Origin: Hysterium pulicare CBS 123377
Taxonomy: Eukaryota > Ascomycota > Dothideomycetes > Hysteriales > Hysteriaceae
Direction: 5' to 3'
Assembly (NCBI GenBank): GCA_000467715.1
Contig: AJFK01000283.1
Coordinates: 1 to 43,212, forward strand
Length of the DNA: 43,212 nt
Positions 1-10,949 of this stretch are shown piece by piece. The translations under genes were made by a program, and so were the position numbers. Every line of letters starts with the position of its first letter. Within the stretch, counting starts at the first letter, position 1. The notes beneath the pieces are model-generated. The model made no database searches, was not told the DNA's origin, and saw only the letters and a list, made by a program, of their open reading frames with translations.

Positions 1-235
1 GTTATTAATACTAGAAATTATTAATACTAAAAATTATTAATGCTAGGAATTATTAATGCTAGGAATTATTAATACTAGAAATTATTAATGCTAGGAATTA
101 TTAATACTAGAAATTATTAATGCTAGAAATTATTAATACTAGGAATTATTAATACTAAGAATTATTAATGCTAGGAATTATTAATACTAGGAATTATTAA
201 TTCTAGAAATTATTAATTCTAGGAATTATTAAAAT
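1..235. repeat. AT-rich minisatellite, 16-base unit
   Basis: About 14-15 head-to-tail copies of a 16-base unit close to aattattaatactagg. Units vary mainly at the pairs before and after 'cta' (atacta/atgcta/attcta, agg/aga). The array starts at the first base, so it is cut by the window edge. It decays into aaaattctataatatacg at about 230-248. A short, similar AT-rich motif in the opposite orientation closes the window. Confidence 0.9.
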
Positions 236-236
236 T

Positions 237-1660
237 CTATAATATACGCAGCACGTGATGAGATATACGCGTAGTCCGGAGATTCTTGGTCGGCTCGGTG
301 AACACAAGACTGGCGTACGGGACCGGTGTCTGGGCGTCGGTACAGGTCAGTTGAAGCTCCTTGAGATCAGAGCGCCGATTCGACAGGATATTGGGGAGAA
401 CGCTCTTTTTCTTTTGGCCTTCTTCCCCCGTAGGGCCCTCATCCGTGGGGGTAGTGTTGCTTAACAAGAGCAAGGGGTCGGCAAATAGGCCGACAAGGAA
501 GTGACTGAGCAACTTTCCTCGCACGCTGCATCCTCCAGTAGGACGATGTCGGTAAGATTATTGTGCGACCGCGGCAATAGATCGCTCTCGATATCGTGCT
601 TCTAACCGGTCTCGCTTCTTATCGGTCTCGATGTCCCCCTTTAAAGATTTGATCCTAGTGGAGCCCGCTCTGCGAGCTTGCATTAAAAACAACCAGAGCT
701 GCTCGGTCCAGCAGTCGACATGCTCTGCGCAGTCGTGCACCTTTAGCGCATTTCAGATCTCACGCCCGGCCTGGACCATCTGATCTTTGAATTCCTTCTT
801 TGAATTGATCCTAATCAACCGCACGGAGGGATAGTTATTGTCTCAGAGACGTGGCACATCCTCGGGGTCTTCAACGAGACTGCAAAGAATCTGCAGCGAC
901 TTGACGACATCAAGAGCCAATTTGAGCTCTTCATTCGTCGGCGACTGCTGCTGCTTGTCATCCTCGCCATTCAAGGAGAAACTTTGCTTTGCCGGGGCGA
1001 GCAGTTCTGATGAGCCAATGTCAGACCATCGCGTACTATTGCCATTAGAAAACATTCCGCACTTTTTTGGAGACAATCGGCGATGGAGAAATTCTTTCCC
1101 CTCAACACGACCAACATAACTACAATACGTTTATCATCAAGGAACCTCGAACGCACTTGGACTCCTCGGGGTCAGGCGTCTTGAGCAGCGTCAAGATGGC
1201 ACCGCAGACGTATTCTTCATCATCCGTGTAGATCAAAAGAGTCCCGAAAAAGTTCATAATGATGGTAGTTGGCACGGGCACGTTTCCCTGTTTGACGAAT
1301 CTATCGATGGCTCCCCGAGGGTTTCCGGGCCATGACTTATTCACCTTGGCTAGCCTCGCTCTGAAATAGCTGCCGAGGTTGTTCTCGAGGGTGTCAACAT
1401 GGATTGGTATGATTCATTGAGTGCTAATCGAGGATGGTCAGGATTCTTCTTTGGCATTCATGGAGGTGAAACGGAAGATGACCTTGAATGCGCCAGCACC
1501 TGGGCAGTCTGAAAACAGAGACTTGCACATGACTACGAGCTGTCGTAGCCCAGCTTAGCTCAGCTCGTGGCGTTGTGAAGGAGGCTTTGTGGAGCGTCGC
1601 ATCCATGCACATCAATACAAGTCTCCGCACACTTTGCCGTCACGTATGCTATTCTGTTTC
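237..1660 (-). pseudogene. Unrecognised eroded coding remnant
   Basis: On the minus strand several adjacent open pieces in different frames read like one decayed protein gene: 1120-1344, 971-1156, 843-1076, 558-740 and 237-524. The middle pieces are Lys/Glu-rich and helical in character, with stretches such as ELKLALDVVKSL and KSLKGDIETDKKRDRLEAR. Stops or frame changes separate the pieces. I do not recognise the family. The evidence for coding is only that neighbouring frames hand over in order with plausible composition. It could also be chance open frames. Confidence 0.3.
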
Positions 1661-1689
1661 AACTGCGGTATGATCTTTGTACCCTGTTT

Positions 1690-2075
1690 CAGCTTCAACT
1701 CGATTAATAAAGTTGGTTATAACTTATTGTAGCATCGACAAGGGCAATATCTACTTCGGAAAGAAGGCTTCTCAGAATCTTTATGGCTGGGGCATCACCT
1801 TACCCGCCAGCCTGTTGGACATGACCGTCTTGGTGGACTCAGAAAGCCAAAAAAAAAAGGAAAAAAAAAGGCTCTGGACGAAGCAGCAGCCACGTTAGAA
1901 GACATTGAAGACTCGGTCGACTTTAAATTCGAAAAGCCAATCAGGCTCACACCAGGAGAGTACTCTATTAATCGCCTGTTCGTTTCCATTGCCCGTACGT
2001 TTCCATAAAGCAAAAGCCGTGCATACATTCTCCGGCTCGAGAGCTGACTTGAACCCGTGATTCGCGGCGCAGATC
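1690..2075 (+). pseudogene. Unrecognised remnant split at a poly-A tract
   Basis: A plus-strand open stretch (from about 1690, with GKKASQNLYGWGITLP) runs into A10-GG-A9 at 1849-1869. It then appears to continue in another frame after 1870, with ALDEAAATLEDIEDSV and later LTPGEYSINRLFVSIA. The switch sits exactly at the homopolymers, so it is either slippage in the genome or a sequencing error. The acidic/hydrophobic alternation after 1870 looks like real protein, but I cannot name a family. It lies upstream of, and on the same strand as, the Tc-type pseudogene, with no sign that it belongs to it. Confidence 0.3.
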
Positions 2076-2756
2076 ACAGATGGGGTAACCCTCTATGGAA
2101 CCGTTCGTATTTCACGAAACCGGGGGGAGAAAAGGAGTACCTTGATAAGTGGAGGAAGGATCCCACGAATAATGGCGTATACCCCGCAATTTCAGCAAAC
2201 CTGGGCCGTATCCAATAAACACCCGTCCTGTCTAACGCTGGGAATCCAGTTGCGTTTGCCTAAGGTGAAAGGTCAGTCTCTAATTTGAATAAACTTCATG
2301 ATGTATCTGCTGACGCCGACTTTGCCTCAAGTCAGGAAAGACAATGTTACATTTGATAAGGATCATGGGGACAGGATCCGAGAAGCACGGTTTAACCTCT
2401 ATCACAGCTCCAAGTGCGCTTCGGGCGCAGATATATCCACACGTCAACGGGGAAACGGGACTGGCAAGATGGCATGGCTGCGACAGGAGACATTAGAAAT
2501 CCCTACAATTGCTTTTTCTTTCTGTAAAGTCGTCGGAAACAGGCGGGATCTTCCAGGAACAAGGTATTTGCCCTTCTTTGGCAACCTAGCCACGCCCAAG
2601 GTCGGATCAAACGATAAGATTTTGGGAACATCTGTTCTCTATCACAGCCTCCTTCTCGAACAGCATGTTTGCCTCAGCTGCGAGAGCTTTATTTGGCAAC
2701 ACAGATTATCACTCTGAGGCCTGTGATGGAAGTGATGGGGCACGTGAATTGAGAGG

Positions 2757-3134
2757 GTGGAAACAAAGCCCGAAGATAATGATAACAAGGACGACAAGAA
2801 GGGCGACAAGATGGAGGAGACTATGGAGACCTGGTCTATTAGAAACGACAAGATGAAGGAAGACGTTGCTGTGACACCGGGCATGGTGAACGACGATTTT
2901 CAGTTCAACGTTCTAGCGAGGGTCATCAGTTTCGACAGAGATATGGAGAGACCCGACAGATTCATCATACCTGCGAATGGCTCTTTCACGCTAGAGCTGA
3001 ATGGAACCGGGGCGAAAAAGGACAAGGCCGGCGTTTACATTGTGCAACGAAACGAAATCTGGACCAGCCCAAAGGAGATCGGCAAACAAATCCGTGGACG
3101 CGCAGATACGTTCCTGGTGGTGGAGCTAGGGTGA
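2757..3134 (+). CDS. Unrecognised small ORF, 125 aa
   Basis: This frame is open from 2757 to 3134. The N-terminal third is very rich in Lys, Asp and Glu and low in complexity. The C-terminal part is globular-looking with alternating hydrophobics (FNVLARVISFDRDMERPDRF, then VYIVQRNEIW). There is no signal peptide or membrane segment. A gene fragment is more likely than a complete gene, because the start lies in low-complexity sequence and the flanks are eroded. Another open stretch at 2298-2717 in a different frame may be a further piece or noise. No family is recognised. Confidence 0.3.
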   Translation: METKPEDNDNKDDKKGDKMEETMETWSIRNDKMKEDVAVTPGMVNDDFQFNVLARVISFDRDMERPDRFIIPANGSFTLELNGTGAKKDKAGVYIVQRNEIWTSPKEIGKQIRGRADTFLVVELG

Positions 3135-4531
3135 CGGCAATGCCTCAATCCGCTTTGGAGGAGGCTGATACCATGCGAGGTGTGCTGAAGAAGTGATCTA
3201 TGGTCGGCCATGGTTGAGTTGACGAGTGATAAATGTAACCAAGTGCTTCGTTTGCATGATGGGGCTTCCGCGTAGTTTACAAGCATAATTGAATAACATC
3301 CAGCTCTTCTGCAAGCTGCGGGGCGGGCGACTTCCGTTACAACTCTCTATGGATTTTTATAAACTCTATCACGGCCGCGTTGTTAAGCGGTATAGGCCAG
3401 TAGGTTTACGCTCATTCATGGCGTCCCTTTACACAGCTGTAAAACTTGACCACGGAATGCACACTCGTCTATGAGCTGCAGTGTGTCAACGTAGGAGCCA
3501 AAATCAGGATGCTTGGCGAAGGAGTCCCCGAATTTCGAACTTCGTTCAATGTGTCGGGCAAAAGCGGCGCCGTGTTCCGTGCCATCAGGGAGATTATTCT
3601 GTCAACCCGGCCAATGGCACGGTCTCACTTGCAATTTCTATCCCTACGTCGCCCACCAGAGCAGATTTCGGACCAGATTTGAAGCTGACCTACGACTCTG
3701 GCGCAGGAAATGGCCTGTCTGGTTTTGGCTGGATTGTGTCTCTGCCCTCGATCTTCGAGAAGACGGCTCATGGCTTTCCACACTATGACGATATGGACGA
3801 CGACTTGGTCCTTTCCGGCGTGGATATTGTCCAGCGACTTAACAAAGATGGGACGACCGATGTGAAGTCCGAGGCCGGACAATCTGGCGACTTCAACATT
3901 ACAGGATATCGACCCATAGCGGATGGCGGACAAGTCCACATTTAAAAATGGACCAGAAAGTATGATAGTAAAGATATTCATTGGAGAAAAACCTCGTCTG
4001 AAAATGTTACGACAATTTACGGGAAAACGACGGGTGCAAAATTCTTGATGTGCGTGGCGATAGGAAACGGGTATAGGAACGCCATAGAGTATTCTTACAA
4101 ACAGGAAGATGGCAAAGGCCTGACCGATGAAAACGGAGTCTTTCCCATCTGGGAACGGAACCGATCTAACGAAGTAAGATGCCGACAAAAGTACGTGAAG
4201 AGTATCAAGTACGGTAATAGTGTGCCGATTAGAGACCCGAACACATGGGAAGCGGCATCCTAACCCAAAGATTGGCTCTTCGAAGTCATCTTTGACTACG
4301 GTGAACACGACCAGGGAAATACAGGCGTCGCAGAGTCTCTCAGCTGGGCGGTCAGGCGAGATGCTTCTTCTCGGAATAATGCAGGATTTGAGATTCGTAC
4401 GTACCGCCTGTGTCGCTGAGTGCCACCATTTCCCTGGACATACTGGAAAGGAGGATAATCTGGTTGCATCTACAAGGATCGATTATGACGAGTCACAGCA
4501 AAAAACTCTTCTGACAACGCTTACCATCAGC

Positions 4532-4652
4532 ACTCAACGCAAAATCAAAGCAACATCGTTACATCATTGAATGAAATTAACCATGAATGAGAGCTTTAAA
4601 TATAATCGCCGCTTACGCGTGGTTGAGCTTAATCAAACTCTTCTTCAACGTT
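4532..4652 (+). repeat. 121-base dispersed repeat, copy A (inside Tc-type pseudogene)
   Basis: Base-by-base reading shows that this segment recurs in reverse complement at 29339-29459 with only three differences, all transitions (about 97.5% identity). It interrupts SpvB-type coding sequence. The short flanks 'ttaccat' at 4521-4527 and again just after the copy could be a target-site duplication, but copy B shows no clear equivalent. I see no terminal inverted repeat and no long ORF. It may be a small non-autonomous element, a solo fragment of a larger transposon, or the result of a segmental exchange. Confidence 0.8.
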
Positions 4653-5814
4653 TACCATGAGCGGACACGCGATGGAAAAGAGCAAACAGACTGATGCGCC
4701 GCGGTACAAGAGCGAGTCGCTACCACCCTGAAAATTTGGTAAACTGTGGCACCCAGGCAGAGCGAAGCGCTGAAAGGGAGTACCACTAATCTTATTGACA
4801 TACCCGGTGTTGGTTCGGTCTTCTCTGAATGGCGGATCCAGGGTTGTTAACCACGTAGCAGGATGGTACTCTTACCTACCAGCGCGTCATCGGCTCTAAC
4901 TTTTCGGACGATGATGCTCCATTTCCTCGGTTACTTAGGGTGATTCAAAAACAATCGTGGTTTAATGTGGGACAGAACTTGCAATAGATGAGAGTCGGTT
5001 CATCACAGCGCCTGTTGTGTCTTTGTCCTTGCAGGATGTTGATGACGAATCTGCTTTGGAGTCCCTACAGGCAATTAGAGGAGCTAAAGTCCGGACCGAG
5101 ATCTACTCCAGGGACGGCATTGAAAGAGATAGAATGCCTTACCAGGTGGAAGAGCTCTCCTACGATATTAAGCAGCTTCAGCTACGGTCCTCGAGAAGTC
5201 TGTTGTTTAAATGCCTCCGAGAGCATCAATTATGACCCAATACGAAAGAAACATGAATGATCCTTGAGTCACCCACAATATTGTGCTCCAGGCGAATGTC
5301 TTCAGTGATAATGAAGAGTCCTTAACTCTGCTTTACCCCCGGCCCAGGTAGTTCGCGGTATCTACCCAGTTGAACGACGTCCAGGAGAGTCAGATGGCGG
5401 GAAATGTGTCCTTTTCTCAGTCCGAATTTACAAAGGCTGTGGTCGAACGAGGCAGCTACCGCAGACCTGTTCCCTGGAAACATCGGGACTACGAGATCCT
5501 AAATCTCCCTCTTCACAAAGTTCTTGATGTTGACGCGATTCGCAATTACAATTTCAAGGACTTGCCGGAGGGTTAAAGCCGAAGAAACGTGGAAGACCCT
5601 GCGGTTAGAACAGAGGGCATTTTGCAGGATCTCCGCCCAAAGACCGACTAGCTGGAGGCGAGCTGCAAGATTCCTCCATGCCAGAGCAGCCATTTTCTCT
5701 CGTATTCACCCCAGTGATCTGGGATAAAATCAAAGAGGGCTAAAAGAAATGTGGCATCTCTAAATCTCTCGACGAGATCATGAAAGAGGGTGGCTATACC
5801 GACCTCGATAGAAA

Positions 5815-6130
5815 TTGCCATTGCCTGCGAATTCGCCAGCGAACGCCAGCGAATTCACCAGCGCCAGAAATTTCGCCAGCGAATTCGCCAGCACTAAAAT
5901 ATTCGCTGTGAATTCGCCAGCGCAAGATAGCGAATTCGCTGGCGCAGAAATATTCGCTATGAATTCGCAGCGCAGGATAGCGAATTCGCTGGCGCAGAAA
6001 TATTCGCTGGCGAATTCGCAGCGCAGAGGTAGCGAATTCGCCAGCGCAGGAATATTCGCTGGCGAATTCGCAGCGCAGAGATAGCGAATTCGCAGCGCAG
6101 AGATAGCGAATTTGCAGCGCAGAGATTGGG
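5815..6130 (+). repeat. EcoRI-palindrome minisatellite inside Tc-type pseudogene
   Basis: Roughly a dozen copies of a degenerate unit are built from the palindrome agcgaattcgct followed by ggcgcagaaatattcgct-like spacers. Because the core is self-complementary, each unit can form a small hairpin, and neighbouring units can pair. The array keeps one frame open (5815-6084), giving an Ala/Ser/Asn/Phe-rich low-complexity peptide with recurring 'EFA'. It sits between two recognisable parts of the Tc-type gene and has no counterpart in that family, so it is an insertion or local expansion. Confidence 0.85.
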
Positions 6131-8800
6131 CTACATCTTCTCGTGCCTATTTCTGCGACCCTCTGGGAGCAGAAGGTGAACTGCAGAAGGGTCGAGCATC
6201 GTTTTACAGTTCTACGGTGTTTGTGGATGCTTTTGGCAACCAGTCACTCAGTGAGTTGGATGATAACTTTCTCTTGGCGCGATGCGTGCAAGTTACTACG
6301 AGGAATTCGATATCCTTCGACAACAGCTTTGACCATTTGCAACCATTTAAAATCACCGACAAGAATCTCAATACTGAACAAGTCATCTTTCACCCCCTAG
6401 GACAAATCATTGCCGTTGCTACAATGGGGATGAATGGCGCAGAGGAGGGCGACAGCATCGATGGTTTTCAATCAGATGTCCGTGCCGGTGATCTCGACTC
6501 AATCATGGCTGACTCGCCTAGGGAGGCTACGCAGCGCCTTCTTGGAAAATGCAGCAACCGAGTCATTTATTGCCTTGGTCGACGCGCCCAATGCAAGTCT
6601 CATTAAGAGGCAAGGACAGCAGAAAACGAATTCAGTTTCAGCATCAATGGAGACCACATTGCCAGCAGTCATCATTGAAACTCCGCGTGACCTTTCGTTC
6701 CGTCAGTCCAGTAATCCGATCATTCATGTAGGGTTAACATACCTCAATGGTCTTTAGGAGATTTTGCAACAGGCCCAGCTGAATGAGCCTAACGATTTGG
6801 AAGCGACTTGATTCATTGCTGGGCTTTCAGTAACTGCCTCCGGTGACGGTGGCAAGTTGGCGCGAGTTTACGAGTCTTTTCATCAACTCTAAATTTCGTT
6901 CCAGCAAGGCTGATCCCAACAAGTGCTGCTACCGGTTTTTTTTGACCTTCTTGGACGTAGTGTCGATTCCATCGCGCCAGGTCACAATTGGTCGAAGGTG
7001 ATCTTTACGCCTACCTCTCGAAAATGGTGTCGGCGACATGGTTCTTTGCACTAACCCCCAAGATGACCCTAATATTGGCACTTACTTTACTCGGATCAAA
7101 CTCTCTTGGCATCATCCGACTTGGCATAAGACGTACAAAAGAGGGTCTTCTCAGCAGGCAAAAGCTGCATTCAAGTAAGCCGCCTACAGCAATTCGCCAA
7201 GCATGGACACTACAGGATGTTCGAGGTAGCGACGTTATCTCTTTGAATAGTCGTGGCATTTCCTTTCAGCTCCAATATGATAGCGTGTAGCACGGGATTG
7301 TAAAATGGATGCAAAAAACCGCAGAAATACCAAAGTTGGACGTCAAAGCAACGTATGGAGAAAAAGTTCGTCGGCTACTTCAGGAACCTTAGGAGAAGAC
7401 GCGTGGCGAGTTTAAAGACCAATCGTGCACTCATATCAGCAGCTGGATTAACATAAGGAATCGATGTGTCCAACGGACTTTTCAGCTAGCTAGGGAATAC
7501 AATCGGGTGCTGGATCGGCAAAATGAAAATATGATGGAGAAGAGTGAGTTCTCTCACTCGTCTTCTTTTGACATGAGAATGAAGACATGCATGGAAACCG
7601 CATACGTAGAAGATTTTGTTGGTTAGGACACGTGCAAAGACTCGATTGGTACGATGGGGAGAGTGAGAGCTTGGTATCGCGTCCAGTGAAGGCAACTTTC
7701 ACAGTGGATGGGCTCGCGCTGAAAATGACCTATGGAAATGGTGTCTCTAGCCACTTCTGCTATGATGAGAGGCCAAGAAATCTCATTTCAACGCACAATA
7801 CTGAACGGAAAGGACATTCCTTTTGCCCTTGAGAGTCTGTCTCATATGTGCGACTGTGTTCGCCGCCGCGTTCATACATTTGATGCCTCTGAGCAGAGCA
7901 AGTACTTCCGGAATTGTCGGATCAAGACTGAGTGGGAGTATACATACGACGCAATCGGTCAATTGGTGTCTTCTAGTGAACAAGCTCAACTCCCCTCTTC
8001 CACTGGTAAAGGTACGCAGCACCTGGATCCGCACAGTGCCTCCGCGGGCATGGTATCTGCATGGGGCAATAGTGATGGTAATGAGCTTTGATTTGTACTA
8101 AAATGATTTAGCATGCAATATCATTCTAATGAAGCACGAAGCATCTCAGGCCTCATCACTTTCTAGGTGGACCAGACGCTACTTTACGAGGAACGTAGCC
8201 TTTCAAGCAATGATCCGAAAATAGAGAACAACCGGCTCAGCAGGACCACCATCGGCTCCAAAGAAGAGAAATACAGCTACAATGGAGATGTTGGACTTGT
8301 GGGGTGCATGGCCAACCTTCCAGAATACTCTCGGCTAGAATGGAACATGGACAGTATGATGTGTAGCTCCTCAACCCAGAACTTCGAAGACGGCACGCCT
8401 CAAACGACGTACTATGTGTATGATCACTCTGGCAGCAAAGTGCGAAAGGTCACAGAGAGCGCCGCAGCATCTGGCTCAGCGCCGCGTAGGCAAAGAGATA
8501 CTCTCTATCTCAACGGAATGGAAGTTCAATCCAGGATCCGCGGTGACGGCGTCTCAAACAGAGCCGTTCGATGAATTGCCCAAGTAGCTGGCACGCAATT
8601 GCTCGCATTGATCGAGTCCACCGAAGATTTGGAAGACGAGATCCTGCTACGATATCATATTGGGAATAACATAGAGCTCGACGTGTAGGGCCGATTGGTC
8701 TCTTATGAGGAATACTCGCCTTTCCGTGCCGTCATGTACACGGCTTTAAAAGGCGACATCGAAGCGCGCTTAGTGGCTGAGGATTCGAACTTTATATTCT

Positions 8801-9990
8801 AAATTCCAAGAAAGGCGCTTTATTAAACCGCGCCCAAGGGCTGAGCGCTCGAGGCGAATTCTGCAAACTCCAATAAATAGAGTAAAAGGACTGCATCCGG
8901 AGGCCCCGCTTCCGCGGCAACGCCCGCCGAGCTAAACACTACACGATAAGCATAAGGTTTATTTCTTAGATTTATCGCGCTAGATGCTTAGCATTCGGTC
9001 TATATGTTGCCTTGCGGCAATATCGTAATATACGTCAAGACTTCCATCAAATCTACCTAGGACCCCAAAGCTACTGCGGCCATGGTCTGCTTTCTATATC
9101 GCTTTTTTCTCAATGAACTCTCAACTTATTTCAGAGCAAGAGTGAACTTCTTGAATCCTTAGTGCTCGTCAGTTTATCCTGGCCTTCTTCCTCTCCGTCT
9201 TTCACACCACCATTACCGCTCACCGAACCCTAGCAAGCAGATCAGAAACCATACCCATCAACCCCCGCAAGAGTAGACTTAACCACGGTTGATGCACCAT
9301 CAATGCAGCCCTCTTTCAACACTATGGTAGAAATAACCCGTCACAATGCATCTAGTCCCAAATACCAGACTCCATATCACCAAAACTCTTAACGGGGCCG
9401 GAAAACATGTCAGCGGATTTGGCCTCATGCGCGAGAAACCAATATTCCTTATTGTGTTAGGCACGCGGAACTCGCAACGCCTAGCATAAGATGGCAAGCT
9501 GAAGAGAGCGTACTTCTAGATTCTCTTTTACTCTTCTGATGGTAATTTGTATGTTAAGCGTGAAGACCGTATTTCTTAGACAAACGGATATGCGATTTTG
9601 GGTCCATCGAAGGCTCTATTGTATCCATGTCTATTTGGTAGACGTTTATGTTGGAAGATGGGATTGATTCTAAGGTGGTCAACCGGTACGATGATTCTTC
9701 TTAGAGGAACGACCAGATCCACTCTCTAACTATGGCCGCGTTGGTTTCATCCACCCCAGTCCCGGTGGGTCAGTAAGAAGCCACCCATCGCATACTCAGC
9801 AGGATCTAGCTACCTTGTTAGACTCCCAACGCACTTCAACCGCTCGAAAGAGAAGAAGTTCAATGAGTGGTCGCTTAGCTTCGAAAAGACCACAAGATTG
9901 AAAACACGAAAGGTCAATAGAATCAAGGCCGAGAACAATCATCACTAGATCTTCAGTAGGGGATGCCTAAGCACAGTGTTATTCGTTACT
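8801..9990. other. No recognisable gene (1.2 kb)
   Basis: This stretch lies between the truncated Rhs end of the Tc-type pseudogene and the 3' end of the SDR. The only open frames are short and have no family resemblance. I see no repeat array, tRNA or intron-bearing coding pattern. The palindrome-like 'ttgccttgcggcaa' at about 9006-9019 is the only notable structure. Confidence 0.5.
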
Positions 9991-10949
9991 CTACAATCTA
10001 GCGGAGGTGAGAGAAACCCCTCCATCAACGAGCATACTAGCTCCTGTGATATAGGTCGCACCTGGTCCACAGAGAACCACAATGATGCCAGCCATCTCAT
10101 CTGCAGTCGCCATCCGACCTCCCAAAGGCACGTTCGTCTCGATGGTACGGCCTACAGCTGGAGTTCTCGTAATCGTCCTCTGCATGATGGGTGTGTCAAC
10201 CGGACCGGGACATACTGCGTTCACACGAATACCATTTTTAGCATGGTCTAACGCAGCCGTCTTGGTCAGGCCTATAATGCCATGCTTGGACGATGTATAT
10301 GCGAGACTTCCAAAAGTTGTCATATGGGAGTAGGCCGAGCCTAAGTTTACGATTGCACCTCGGCCGAGATTTCGCTGGCCTTCTTTTACTCTTGGGTTGG
10401 TCGAAAGTACCATCAATGGGTCTTGCTCGATCATAACTCGAGTAACTGCTCGAATGCAGTAAGCGGTGCCTTTGAGATTGGTATCGACAATTCGATGGAA
10501 GTCATCTAGGTTTGTTTTCGCTGTGGGTGCTACCGTAGAGTTACCTACCTGCTCTACATTAGCCACGATATTATGAAAAAGCATGTGACCGATGGGTTCT
10601 TACGCCAGCTGAGTTGACACTATAATCGATCCTTCCGAATTCTTTAACAGTGGTATCGACCATTCGTTGCACACTTTCTGCATCGGAGATATCAACTTGA
10701 ATGGCTAATGTACGATAGCTGTTTTGGTGGCGTAATTGAGACTTTCTTGCGCAGCTGCTTTTGCGTCATCGTAATTGGCATCAGCATAAATCACAGCAGA
10801 GCATCCTGCCTCCGCAAATATATGTGCTGTCTCTCGTCCAATTCCACTCGCAGCCTGGAGCTAAATGTGAGCCCGCTGATTCTTCAAGCGGTGGTGAAAC
10901 CTACGCCAGTGATGAGAGCGATGCCGTGCAAAGAGAGTGAATCAGCCAT
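9991..10949 (-). pseudogene. Short-chain dehydrogenase/reductase (SDR), one frameshift
   Basis: A classical NAD(P)-dependent SDR of about 260 aa. From the ATG at 10949 exon 1 encodes ALITG. A 50-base intron (10855-10904, GTAGGT...CAG) splits the cofactor motif, which continues as AASGIGRETA, giving TGxxxGIG. A second intron (10549-10603, GTAAGA...CAG) joins VNSAG to VGNSTVAP. Next come the active-site serine region (NLGSAYSHM), the YxxxK motif (YTSSKHG) and the C-terminus PGATYITGASMLVDGG. Near 10711 the frame shifts by one base between SLNYATKTA and TLAIQVDISDAESV, which breaks the protein. That single indel could be a sequencing error. The gene is divergent from the FSH1 hydrolase, so it probably encoded a tailoring reductase of the PKS 1 cluster. 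Confidence 0.85.

Larger units (their letters stand above)
3490..8800 (+). pseudogene. Tc-toxin TcB/TcC-type (SpvB + Rhs repeat) pseudogene
   Basis: In bacteria TcB-TcC forms the Rhs-repeat cocoon that encapsulates and delivers a toxic C-terminal effector; related ORFs have been reported in some fungi. The SpvB N-terminal signature is at about 3575-3800 (SVNPANGTVSLAI, then LTYDSGAGNGLSGFGW). SpvB/TcdB-middle fragments follow to about 5800, TcB C-terminal fragments lie at about 6110-7300, and Rhs/YD-type repeats at about 7640-8575 (YVYDHSGSKVRKVTE). The Rhs core start is at about 8640-8790 (SYEEYSPFRAVMYTAL). The gene changes frame many times, carries stops (for example TAG at 8686), a 121-base insert at 4532 and a minisatellite at 5820-6125. 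It ends before the Rhs core is complete, so no effector domain remains. It is not functional as read. The family match is strong; the exact ends are not. Confidence 0.88.

Noticed and set aside
1-235. Regular short repeats that might be taken for a CRISPR array
   Set aside because: Units are 16 bases and contiguous, with no unique spacers. It is a minisatellite in a eukaryotic genome.
237-1660. A possible TcA-type partner of the TcB/TcC pseudogene
   Set aside because: The remnants are on the opposite strand and show none of the TcA features I know. The proximity alone is not evidence.
3625-4308. Minus-strand ORF of 227 aa
   Set aside because: It is the antisense shadow of the SpvB-type coding sequence, which has clear family motifs on the plus strand.
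7587-7680. RRRFCWLGHVQRL, which resembles the C-terminal 'WLGHVxRM' motif of non-LTR retrotransposon reverse transcriptases
   Set aside because: The stretch is short, has no reverse transcriptase core nearby, and lies inside the Rhs region of the Tc-type pseudogene. It may be a scar of a retroelement tail but cannot be supported.
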